This document shows, in pieces, positions 45,689 through 54,136 of a stretch of DNA of 64,000 nt (position 1 is its first letter; the number at the start of each line of letters is the position of its first letter). The position numbers and the translations under genes were made by a program. Under the pieces are notes generated by a model, which had not been told where the DNA came from, did no database searches, and saw nothing but the letters and a program-made list of their open reading frames with translations. Source of the DNA: Streptomyces sp. TG1A-60 (lineage in GTDB: Bacteria > Actinomycetota > Actinomycetes > Streptomycetales > Streptomycetaceae); contig NZ_CP147520.1 of assembly GCF_037201975.1 (NCBI RefSeq), positions 7,502,001 to 7,566,000 on the forward strand, read 5' to 3'.

Positions 45689-46260
45689 TGGCCGCCCGCC
45701 TCATCGGCTACGGGCTCTGCACCCTGCGCGAGCCTCGCCCCGCCGAAGCCAGTGCACTCCTCACCGCAGGCTGTCATGCGGTCTTCCTCGACATCACCCA
45801 CCGCACCACCAGCCCGAGACCCGCCCGGGATGCAGCCTTCCGATACGCCCGCCCCGGCGACTGCATCGTCATCGTGCGGCTCTCCCGATTCGCCGCCGGC
45901 CTGCGCAACCTGCACCACCTGCTCCACCAACTCGACGACGCGGGCGTCGGCCTACGCTCCGTGGACGAACCGATCGACACCACCGCACCCGACGGTCACC
46001 TCGTCCTCTGCGCCGTCGACGCCACCCTGCAACTCGAAACCTCGTGGATCTCCGAAGTCACCGCCGAAGGCCAAGCAGCAGCACGGGCACGCGGACAACG
46101 CGTCGGGGCTCCGCCCAAACTCACACCCGAACAAGTAGATCTCGCCCGCCAGATGCATGCCGCCGGGCACCCCGCTCCCAGCATCGCCGCCATGCTCAAG
46201 GTCGCAAAATCGACCATCTACCGCCTCGTACGGCAGCCCCCCGACGCCGTCGAGAACTGA
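45688..46260 (+). CDS. resolvase-like protein lacking the catalytic serine (TniR position)
   Basis: A 190-aa protein with the fold signature of a serine resolvase: GDCIVIVRLSRFAAGLRNLH replaces the usual LVVWKLDRLGRS helix. LCAVDATLQLETSWISEVTA leads to GQAAARARGQRVGAPPKLTP and a C-terminal HTH (PSIAAMLKVAKSTIYRLV). At the N-terminus, where active enzymes have YxRVST, it reads IGYGLCTLREPRP, so the nucleophile is absent. It may be a DNA-binding accessory factor or an inactive relic, but the frame is intact and tightly coupled to tniB. Confidence 0.8.
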   Translation: MAARLIGYGLCTLREPRPAEASALLTAGCHAVFLDITHRTTSPRPARDAAFRYARPGDCIVIVRLSRFAAGLRNLHHLLHQLDDAGVGLRSVDEPIDTTAPDGHLVLCAVDATLQLETSWISEVTAEGQAAARARGQRVGAPPKLTPEQVDLARQMHAAGHPAPSIAAMLKVAKSTIYRLVRQPPDAVEN

Positions 46261-46288
46261 CAGCCGGTACCTCACTTTCCAGCACGGC

Positions 46289-46828
46289 TCAAGCAGACGG
46301 CGTAACCGGGGACCGCAGGCCGAGCCACTGCTCGGCGTCCCAGGCATGGAACCGCTCTACCTCGGTGAACCCCAGCTTCGCCGCGAGGCGCATCGAGCCG
46401 ACGTTGGCGGTCTGGGTGGCGAGCACCACCGGCTCGCCGGGAAGGACGCCGTCGAACCAGTCGAGTGCCGCCGCGCACGCCTCGGCGGCGTACCCGAACC
46501 CCCACGCCCGTGGCAGGAACAGGTAGCCGAGATCGACCTTCCCCGCGGCAGCCGGGCGACGGTGCTCCGTTGCTCTCCTGAGCAGGATCTCACCGATCAT
46601 CGCCCCGTCGAGATCGACGACGAAACACCCGGGCCATTGCCCAGGCACCTCGGGCACCTCACGCTCAAGCTTGTCACGCGGGCGGGGGCCGCCGAGGTAG
46701 GTGTGCACCTCCGGCGACGCCAGCAGCTCGATGAACGCCGCACGGTCCCGGGCCTCGGACTCACGGAGCACGAGCCGCTCCGTCTTGATCGGGGCAGGTG
46801 GCCAGGCGACGGACCCTAATTCAGTCAT
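46289..46828 (-). CDS. GNAT-family N-acetyltransferase
   Basis: A 179-aa acetyltransferase of the RimJ/RimL type. ERLVLRESEARDRAAFIELL opens the fold, KVDLGYLFLPRAWGFGYAAE is the acetyl-CoA binding strand-loop (near residue 105), and LATQTANVGSMRLAAKLGFT closes it. The substrate is unknown; proteins, drugs or other amines are all possible. It is cargo between the TniAB module and the ArsR/MFS pair. The ATG at MTELGS is preferred to long upstream extensions that run into the res-like region. Confidence 0.85.
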   Translation of the reverse strand: MTELGSVAWPPAPIKTERLVLRESEARDRAAFIELLASPEVHTYLGGPRPRDKLEREVPEVPGQWPGCFVVDLDGAMIGEILLRRATEHRRPAAAGKVDLGYLFLPRAWGFGYAAEACAAALDWFDGVLPGEPVVLATQTANVGSMRLAAKLGFTEVERFHAWDAEQWLGLRSPVTPSA

Positions 46829-46893
46829 GGCGGGCAACCTATCGGACACCCGCACACGGGCCTTCTCAACCCACGTACAAAGCCACGGCTTCG

Positions 46894-47017
46894 GCGTCAG
46901 ATACCGCTGAAGATTCGGCAACGCGAAGCCCTCAAGGTCACAGACATGATCCGGCGCCAATCCTGCCACACACCGCCGCTTACCGATCTTGCTCATCAAT
47001 CGGTCGATAGATGAGCA
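46894..47017. other. second res-like site, inverted relative to the first
   Basis: Bases 46894-46949 match the complement of 37611-37666 at 44 of 56 positions. The inverted repeat TGCTCATC/GATGAGCA at 46990 and 47010 echoes the nested repeats of the first site. No resolvase gene is beside this copy. Confidence 0.6.
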
Positions 47018-47041
47018 GTGCCACCTTGCAGGCGAGCTGAA

Positions 47042-47089
47042 CCGCAAAGACTTCTTCGCGAATACCTCTTTGCGAAGAACTCTTTGCGG
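47042..47089. promoter_or_regulatory. long inverted-repeat operator before the ArsR-type gene
   Basis: CCGCAAAGACTTCTTCGC at 47042-47059 is repeated inverted at 47072-47089 with one mismatch, 12 bases apart. It ends 15 bases before the regulator start, overlapping the likely promoter. Confidence 0.75.
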
Positions 47090-47104
47090 TCTACCGTGTG
47101 GCGC

Positions 47105-47770
47105 ATGGCTGATGCAGTGGAGAGGCCGGATGGCCTGAACGTTGAAGAGGACTCGGTTGTCCTGGATGCCAAGGGGCTGCGTGCCCTGGCGCATCCGGTG
47201 CGCGTGCAGTTGGTCGGGCTACTGCGGAAGTACGGCCCGTCGACGGCCACCCGCCTCGCGGAGCGGCTGGGTGTGAATTCCGGTACGGCCAGCTACCACC
47301 TCCGGCAGCTCGGCGCGGCCGGTTTCGTCGAGGAGGACACCGAACGCGGCAACGCGCGAGAGCGCTGGTGGCGTTCGGTGCACCGGACTACCTGGTTCAA
47401 CGATCCGGAGCTGGCCGAGCGGGAGCCCGAGGCCGCGCTGGCCTACCAGCAGTCTGTCGCCGCCATCTACACCCTGCGCACGCAGCAGACCCTGAACGAG
47501 CTTCAGACGATGCCCCGCGCATGGCGGAACACCTTCGACATGAGCGACTGGGCCTTGCGGCTCACGCCCGAGGAAGCCGCCGCCCTGTACCGGGAGCTGG
47601 CGGAAGTCGTCGCGCGCTACCGGCGGGACGCGCCGGAGACGGCGGCAAGTGCCCCCGAGGGAGCCGAACGGGTCGCCGTGATCACGCAGATCCTGCCCGA
47701 ACTGGACGCGCCTGCCGCGTCGTCGCCCCCCTCCGGCCTTCAGGAAGAGGAAGGAAGCCCGACGTCATGA
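47105..47770 (+). CDS. ArsR-type winged-helix regulator
   Basis: A 221-aa regulator. LDAKGLRALAHPVRVQLVGL and LAERLGVNSGTASYHLRQLG form an ArsR-like winged helix at residues 20-85; the remaining 135 residues are a helical C-terminal domain common in regulators paired with MFS exporters. It overlaps the exporter gene by ATGA, so the two form one operon, presumably repressed through the inverted repeat upstream. Confidence 0.88.
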   Translation: MADAVERPDGLNVEEDSVVLDAKGLRALAHPVRVQLVGLLRKYGPSTATRLAERLGVNSGTASYHLRQLGAAGFVEEDTERGNARERWWRSVHRTTWFNDPELAEREPEAALAYQQSVAAIYTLRTQQTLNELQTMPRAWRNTFDMSDWALRLTPEEAAALYRELAEVVARYRRDAPETAASAPEGAERVAVITQILPELDAPAASSPPSGLQEEEGSPTS

Positions 47771-49104
47771 CCGACGACGCATCGGAGGCCGGCGGCATAC
47801 CCGGCAAGAGGTCCTTACGGCCGCTGGGCGGGGTGCTGGCGGCCATGGCCGTGTCGCTGACCGGCACTCGGATCTCCGTTGTGGCACTGCCCTGGTTCGT
47901 CCTCGTCACGACCGGCAGCGCCACCCAGACCGGACTGGTCGCCTTCTGCGAGATGACCCCCTACGTGGTGGTCAAGGCGTTCACCGGACCGATGGTGGAC
48001 CGGATCGGCCCGCGTGCCGTTTCCTGGACCACCGATCTGGCCAGCGCGGCCGCCGCCGCTGCGGTGCCCCTGCTCCACGCCCTGGACCTGCTCTCCTTTC
48101 CCCTGCTGCTGGTTTTGGTCGCGCTGATCGGCGCGGCCCGGGGGCCCGGCGACCTGGCCAAGGAGGTGATGGTCCCGGAGGCGGCTGAGCGCGGCCGAGT
48201 ACCGCTGGAGCGGGCCACCGGTCTGTCCGGCGTGATCGAGCGGCTCGCCTCTACCGTCGGCCTGGCGATCGGCGGATCCCTGGTGGCGCTGCTCGGCCCC
48301 CTGGCCGCACTCGCCGTCAACGCGGGCTGCTTCGCCCTCGGATCGGTGATCATCAAACTCGCGCTGCCGCGTGGCATAGGGCACACGGCCGAGGAAGCCC
48401 CCTCGGCAGCCGGGAAGACGGAACCGGGCTACTGGAGGCGGTTCGGCGAGGGCTTCACCTTCCTGCGCGGCGAGCCGCTGCTGCTTACCGTCATCGTCAT
48501 GGTCGGCATCACCAACCTGCTGGACGCGGCGATCACCTCGGTGCTCGTACCCGTCTGGGCCAGGGAGTCCGGCTACGGGCCAGCCGCGATCGGCCTGATG
48601 GGCAGCGTGATGGGGGCCGCGGGAGTCGGCGGGAGCCTGATCGCGGCGATGGTTGCGCACCGGCTGCGGCGGCGGGTGGTGGTTCTCATCGGGTTCCTGC
48701 TGGCCGGGGCACCGAGGTTCCTGATCCTCGCCTTCGATGCCCCGCTGGGGGTGGTACTCGCCGTTTTCGCGGTCAGCGGGTTCGGCGCCGGCTTCGTCAA
48801 CCCAGTGCTGGGGGCCGTCCTCGTCGAGCGGGTGCCACGCCGGATGCTGGGCCGGGTCAACGCGCTCGGTGACTCGCTGGCCTGGGCAGGTATCCCTCTC
48901 GGCGGGCTGATCGCCGGGGCGGCGGTGACCGCTGTCGGACTCGTGCCGGTGCTGCTCACCTGCGGCGCCGCGTACTTCCTCACCACGAATCTGGCTGGAC
49001 TGCGGCCGGAGTGGCGCGAGATAGACCGAACGCGGCGGCGAGGCGTCCTGAAGCCGCATTCCAAGGAAGACGCCTCACAAGACAGTGCGAATGCAGCCAC
49101 ATAA
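47767..49104 (+). CDS. MFS exporter, putative drug efflux
   Basis: A 445-aa major facilitator with 12 predicted helices. GGVLAAMAVSLTGTRISVVA begins helix 1, and VKAFTGPMVDRIGPRAVSWT is the conserved loop 2-3 motif (GxxxDRxGxR). GRVNALGDSLAWAGIPLGGL is typical of the last third of MFS efflux pumps. Substrate is unknown. Coupling to an ArsR-type repressor inside a transposon makes it the best candidate for a selectable (resistance) cargo gene. Confidence 0.87.
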   Translation: MTDDASEAGGIPGKRSLRPLGGVLAAMAVSLTGTRISVVALPWFVLVTTGSATQTGLVAFCEMTPYVVVKAFTGPMVDRIGPRAVSWTTDLASAAAAAAVPLLHALDLLSFPLLLVLVALIGAARGPGDLAKEVMVPEAAERGRVPLERATGLSGVIERLASTVGLAIGGSLVALLGPLAALAVNAGCFALGSVIIKLALPRGIGHTAEEAPSAAGKTEPGYWRRFGEGFTFLRGEPLLLTVIVMVGITNLLDAAITSVLVPVWARESGYGPAAIGLMGSVMGAAGVGGSLIAAMVAHRLRRRVVVLIGFLLAGAPRFLILAFDAPLGVVLAVFAVSGFGAGFVNPVLGAVLVERVPRRMLGRVNALGDSLAWAGIPLGGLIAGAAVTAVGLVPVLLTCGAAYFLTTNLAGLRPEWREIDRTRRRGVLKPHSKEDASQDSANAAT

Positions 49105-49176
49105 CCGTTACGGGAGGGAAGCGGACCATCTGGTTTTCTTCTCCCTCCCATCGCTCCTTCCGACCTCGCCCACGCT

Positions 49177-52100
49177 TCACGCGCGCTCAGATGACTGCTG
49201 GTCCGGGGCGCCCGTCGGAACTCGCGGGCCCGGAAGTTTGACTGCAGCAAGGTCGAGCCGGGTGTCCATGTCAAGGTTGACCTCCCCGTACGGACGCACG
49301 TGCGACCAGAACAGTGGGGTCAGGCCGCGCCGATCGGCAGGCGTGAGAAGCTCGGCCCACTCCGGTTCGCCGAGGATGTCCTGGAGCATCAGGGTGTTCA
49401 CGTACACCAGCGCGGATTGCAGAATCCGCAGGCACAGCACGAACATCTCCTGCTCATCGCGCCGGTTAGAGGCGATCTCTCCGCCCTTGCCGTAGGCGAT
49501 CACGCTGTTCGCGCCGTTGGAGGACTCCATCACGTTCAGGCCCTCCTCGATCTCCCGTTGAAGGTCCCGTAGCCGCAGGTAGCGGGCCACGAAGATGGTC
49601 TTCTGGGCACGGCCGACCTCCAGCATCGCCGCGTAGGTGGGGTGGGAAGCGTTGCGGGTGAAGCGCCGCAGGATCGCCTCGGTGGACGCGGTGCGGGTCC
49701 GGATCGCGGTCGCGTACTTGATCATCTGGTCGTACTGCTGGGCGATGAGTTCCCAGCGGATCGGGCGGGTCAGCGCCGGGGTCAGCTGCGGATAGGCGTC
49801 CGGCTCGCCGGCCACCGGCCGGTACAGCTTCACCTTGTTGATCCGCTTGATCCTCGGCAGCAGGTCGAAGTTCAGCAACCTCGTGATACCGAAACCGATT
49901 TCCGACTGGCCATGCGAGTCCGTGTAGTTGGCCTCGACATCCATCGTGGTGCCGTGCCGCATCGCACCCTCGATCATCGCGGCGACCTCAGAGGCAGTGC
50001 AGTTGATCAGCTGTGAGTGGATGGCCAGGGACTTCTTCTCCACGTGCCAGTAGATGAGCACCCCGCGGCCGCCGTAGCGCGAGTGCCACTCGGTAAATAG
50101 GTTCTGATCGTAGGCGCGCACGTGGGTGGAGTCGGAGGCGACTGCGGTCGAGCCCTGCCCCCACAGCGCGGTGCTGCGGGCGGCGAAGATGGCGTTCGCG
50201 ATCTGGACGGCGATGGCGCGGGCGGCCTCGGCGGACAGATACCGGCGCCGCACGTACCGCAGCTCGTCCTCGGTGTGGCCGTGGCCGCCGGACGCCACGG
50301 CCTTGATCCCGGTGTTCGTGCCGTACGCGTAGATGACCAGCAGCAGGCGCTCCGCCAGCACCTCCGGCGAGAGGCTGCCGCCGCCGGAGACCGAGGTGAC
50401 CGCGTCCAGGCAGCCGGTCCGCAGCACCGCTTCCTTCAGCATGTCGACGAGCGGCACGATGCCCCACCGCCTCTGCACCTCGGCCTTGATCCTGCGCAGG
50501 TTGCGCGGCTCGGGCTGGGCCTCGGCCGCCGTCAGCCGGATCGCCCCGGACTTCCGCTCCGCGATGTCCAGCCAGGACAGCTTCAGCATCCCGTCGTTGA
50601 GCAGGGCCAGCTCGGCCGCCATCTGCTCGCGCAGCTCGTTGACGAACACCGCGGCGTCCAGCGGCTTGCGCAGCTCCCGGTAGTTCTCCACCCGCCTCGC
50701 CTCGAAGTCCTGCGGCAGGTCCTCATCCGGGTTGCGCCACTTGTCGGCGCCGACCACCCAGATCTCCTTGCACTTGAGCTGATCGCGCAGAGCCTGGAAG
50801 GCGACAACCTCGTAGACCATGCGCACCACCCGGCGCCGGCCCCGCTTGTCGGCACGGTGTACGACCTCCGCCCAGTCCCCACCCATCGCCTTGTGGACCG
50901 GCACCGTCTCACCCAGCGGGTAGTACGTCGTGTTCCCCGCGTTCGCGTACCGCGCCACCAGCGCCAACGCCTCGATCACCGGCCGGTGGGCGTGATTGCT
51001 GGAACGGAACTCCAGCACGTCCAGCAGCTTGATCAGCCCGCGCCGGTAGTGGTTGGTGTACGACGCCTTCAGCGTCGTCTGCCTTCAGCGTCGTCTGCAC
51101 CGTCCGCCGGTAGACCGGCCCCCGGGTCTTGAACTCGTGCACCAGCTCCCGCAGCGTCGCCTCACCCCCGGACACCGCCGGGAACACGACCTGCCGCACC
51201 GTCCCCTCCGGGGTGCCGAGCGACGCCTCGGCGAGCTTGAACAGGATGTTCTCCTTGCCCGACACCTTCTTGAACGCGTTGATCAGCTGCTCGGTGACCT
51301 TCTTCTCCGCCCGCGCCCCGATCCGGTGCACCGTGGAGATCAGCAGCTCCACCAGCGTGTCCGTGATCTCCCGCTCCCGCTCGTGCAACAGCGCGGCCAG
51401 CAACGTCACCCGCAGCGCCACTGGGTGCGTCCGCAGATGGGAAGGCGACTCCACCGCGGCCCGCGCCCTCCAGCCCGCCACGACCTTCGGCGCGACGTCG
51501 ACGAACAGATCCCGTGGCAGACCGATCGCCCGCACCGCCAGGAGCTTGTCGATCTCGGTGAGCATCGTCTCCAGGCTCACATTGCCCGGCGCTTCCTTGA
51601 CCTTCGCCAGCACCGGCAGCGCGTCCTCGCCCTCCGTACCGCCACCCGCGGGTCCGGCGCCGTCCTGGTCGGCGCCGGCCACCAGAGCCACGATCCGCTC
51701 AATGCTCTCCACGGTCAGCCGCGAGGAGACCAGGGCCGTCAGCGACTCCTCGGCCGCCCGCAAAGCGGCCCCCACGATCCGGTCGCACCGGCCCGCCGTG
51801 GGCGGCTCGATGCTCTCGGTGCGACAGCGCACCAGCAGTTCCACCCGGACCTGCTCGGGCCTGCGCTCCTTGTGCGCGACGTGCTCGGCCAGATACGCCG
51901 TCAGCTTCTCCGCGTCCGCGACGCTGCACTCACGGAAACCGAGGTGCTCCCGGATCTGCGCACGGTGGTACTCGACCGTGCGGCCCGTCCAGTCGTAGGA
52001 CTCCAGCTCCAAGGCGGGAACCTGTACCTGCCGGGCGACGAACTCCACGGCCTCACTAGGCAGCTCTGCCCGGTTCCGGGGAAACCGGCCGTACTGCGTG

Positions 52101-52228
52101 TAGAACTTCAGCAGCACGGCGAAGCCCAGTCGCTTCGCACCACGCTTGCCGGACACGAGCGCCTGCTCGTCCTTCAGCAGCGTCCAGTGCTCGACGAGTT
52201 CGTCCAGGTCCAGCGGAGTACGGGCCAC
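49177..52228 (-). pseudogene. tnpA: Tn3-family transposase, frameshifted
   Basis: Two overlapping frames encode one Tn3 transposase. The first begins VARTPLDLDELVEHWTLLKD and has HLGFRECSVADAEKLTAYLA, ending its coding part at RRTVQTTLKA. The second continues from LEFRSSNHAHRPVIEAL and has catalytic regions TAVASDSTHVRAYDQN and ANYTDSHGQSEIGFGITRLL, ending at 49177. A 16-bp tandem duplication at 51066-51097 causes the shift; removing one copy restores a single 1011-aa frame, the normal Tn3 size. The GTG at VARTPLDL is chosen by family similarity. Confidence 0.9.
51066..51097. repeat. 16-bp tandem duplication inside tnpA
   Basis: CCTTCAGCGTCGTCTG occurs twice head to tail. One extra copy adds 16 bases and shifts the transposase frame. 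Confidence 0.92.
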
Positions 52229-52309
52229 GATCGACGATCGTCCCCGCAGAGCTTCACCCACCGCAGCCGTACGGCCCAGGACTCACCCACACGGGTGACG
52301 CCCTCCCAA

Positions 52310-52355
52310 GATCATCGCCGTTTGCGGCTGGTGACAGCATTCTTACCGGCGCCCC
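52310..52355 (-). repeat. Tn3 right terminal inverted repeat
   Basis: Read on the minus strand it begins GGGGCGCCGGTAAGAATGCT and ends CGGCGATGATC, matching the left repeat except at two positions. Confidence 0.92.
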
Positions 52356-52568
52356 AACTACGGCGTCGGACTGTTCAAGGACTCCTCGGTGGCCTTCGCT
52401 CTCGGCGTCACCGACATCCTCTACTTCGCGAACCAAGCGTCGCGCACGACCGGTGACGCGATCAAGCCGTTCCTGGTGGCGGCCGTCCTCTACATCGTCC
52501 TGTCGGCGGTCTGCGCGGCGCTGTCCCGCTCCCTCGACGGGCGCCTGCAGCGAAGGGTGGCCCGATGA
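52356..52568 (+). pseudogene. amino acid ABC transporter permease 1, 3' part
   Basis: From AACTACGGC the frame reads NYGVGLFKDSSVAFALGVTD, then ILYFANQASRTTGDAIKPFL and the terminal helix LVAAVLYIVLSAVCAALSRS. These are the conserved C-terminal helices of a HisM/GlnP permease. Joined to codon 145 at 30538 (dropping one copy of the duplicated AAC) it makes a 214-aa permease of ordinary length. It ends with ATGA into permease 2. Confidence 0.9.
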
Positions 52569-52905
52569 GCTTCCTCACCGACTGGACGGATTCCTTCCCC
52601 CAGCTCTGGGACGGCCTCAGGATCGGCGCTCAGCTGGTCGCGGGGAGCCTCGCGCTCGGCATGCCGCTGGGACTGCTCCTGGCCCTGGGCTCGGCGTCAC
52701 GCGTCGTGCCGATCCGCTACACGGTCATCGGGCTCGTGGAGATCGGACGCGGCACCCCGGCCCTGGTGATGCTGCAGATCGTCTACTTCGGGCTGCCGGA
52801 ACAGGGGCTCTCACTGAGCGCCTTCGTCTCCGCGACACTGGCCCTGACCACCGGCGCCTATGCGAGCGAGATCATCCGCGGCGGCCTGCAGTCCGTTCCG
52901 CAGGG
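52565..52905 (+). pseudogene. amino acid ABC transporter permease 2, 5' part
   Basis: About 114 codons of a second GlnP-type permease: LWDGLRIGAQLVAGSLALGM, VEIGRGTPALVMLQIVYFGL and TTGAYASEIIRGGLQSVPQG, which is the start of the EAA loop. At about 52905 the sequence switches to a different frame and a different protein (the binding protein), so the C-terminal half of the permease is deleted. Confidence 0.85.
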
Positions 52906-53285
52906 TGGAGGGCTACCTGTGGGTCGCCGACCTCAAGGACTACCTCGGCGGCAAGCTGAAGACGTACCCCTCAGGCGTCAACTGCTACCAGGACCTTCAG
53001 GCCGGCCGCGTCGACGTGTGTGTCGACGCCTACGGCGCCGCCGTGTACTCGACCAAGGGCAAGAATCTGAAGGTCGAGAAGGCCAAGCCCTTCGACAAGG
53101 TCGCCGCTTCCGTCGAGCCGGCCCAGTCCGCCTTCCCGATGCCCAAGGGGCACGAGGACATGGTGAAGGCGATCAACGAGGACATCGCGGAACTGCGGAG
53201 CAGGGGTGAACTCGCCAAGATCCTGACCAAGCACGGTCTGGACGCCTCCGCGGCCGAGGTCGGAGAGCCGCGCCTGATCGGCTGA
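52906..53285 (+). pseudogene. amino acid ABC substrate-binding protein, C-terminal part
   Basis: The frame reads EGYLWVADLKDYLGGKLKTY, then GVNCYQDLQAGRVDVCVDAY, FPMPKGHEDMVKAINEDIAE and the end VGEPRLIG. This is lobe 1/2 of a family 3 (polar amino acid) solute-binding protein. The signal peptide and N-terminal half are missing because of the same deletion that removed the end of permease 2. The fusion point is out of frame. Confidence 0.82.
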
Positions 53286-53429
53286 CCAGGGCCTTCGGAC
53301 GCGAGGCCGGTGCGACAGCCGGAGAGGTGGCATCCTCTCCGGCTGTCGCCCGGTATGACACACATCCGGTGGCCCTGCGCCGGTGCTCGGTGCACACCCC
53401 TGTGACCACGTGAAGAGAGGGAGGACGAG

Positions 53430-54120
53430 ATGAAGGTGGTCGGCGTCGACTGCTTCGGCTACGGCCTGCGCTACGCCCACGGTGAGTACGTCATGTCCGG
53501 CGGTCGCGCGGCGACGTCCGAGATCGGCAGGCTGGTCCGCCTGCGCACCGACGAAGGGCTCGAAGGGTGGGGTGAGATCACTCCTCTCGGCAACCGGTAC
53601 CTGCCCACCCACTGGGCCGAGGTGCGCGCGGCCCTGCACACGATGGCCCCGGCGCTACTCGGCCAGGACCCGACCAACGTGTCCGCGATCCGCCGCACCC
53701 TGGACGGCGTCCTCCTCGACGGCGGCCATGCCAAGGCCGCCGTCGACGTCGCGTGCTGGGACCTGCTCGGCAAGGCGTGCGGGAAGCCGGTCGCCGCTCT
53801 GCTCGGCGGTGTGCTGCAGGAGGACTTCCCGCTCTACGAGGCGGTTCCCCTGACGTCCGCGGAGGAGATGGCCGCCTTCGGTCCGCCGCGAAGAGGCCGG
53901 CATCAAGCGCTTCCAGCTCAAGGTCGGCAATGATCCCCTACTCGTAGCGGGTGCCACCTGCTTCACCAGGAGCGGAAGGTCCTCGTCGACGCGGCCCGTA
54001 CGGCGCCAGGTCGACGTCGCCTTCAACGCCTGGAACGCCTTCCACCGGAGTGCCATCCAGCAGGTCGCGCAGCAGGCCGACAACGACAAGGCGGAGTTCC
54101 AGCCCCGATCGAGCACGGTG
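53430..54120 (+). pseudogene. mandelate racemase/muconate lactonizing enzyme (enolase superfamily), frameshifted
   Basis: An ATG after GAGAGGGAGGACGAG starts MKVVGVDCFGYGLRYAHGEY, then GWGEITPLGNRYLPTHWAEV and KAAVDVACWDLLGKACGKPV, the capping domain and first barrel strands of the enolase superfamily. The frame shifts near 53880 (after EEMAAFG); GIKRFQLKVGNDP is read in another frame and scraps such as DVAFNAWNAFH lie near 54020. Metal-binding residues downstream are lost. Relatives include cis-3-hydroxy-L-proline dehydratases, which would suit the neighbours, but the specific activity is not provable. Confidence 0.78.
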
Positions 54121-54136
54121 CGTCGGCCGTCAGCCG

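Larger units (their letters stand above)
36806..52355. mobile_element. Tn3-family transposon, 15.55 kb, composite and decayed
   Basis: Bounded by 46-bp terminal inverted repeats beginning GGGG[T/C]GCCGGTAAGAATG with two mismatches. It encodes a resolvase at the left end and a frameshifted Tn3 transposase at the right end. The right flank is AACTA (52356-52360) and the left flank is the same word split by the trio element (AAC...TA). The cargo is a second serine recombinase and relics of it, unknown HTH/zinc/HNH proteins, a TniA-TniB module, a GNAT acetyltransferase and an ArsR/MFS pair. It lies inside the permease gene. Confidence 0.88.

Noticed and set aside
46289..47194. A 301-aa version of the GNAT protein
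   Set aside because: The extension translates the res-like site and intergenic DNA; the GNAT domain starts just after the internal ATG at 46828.
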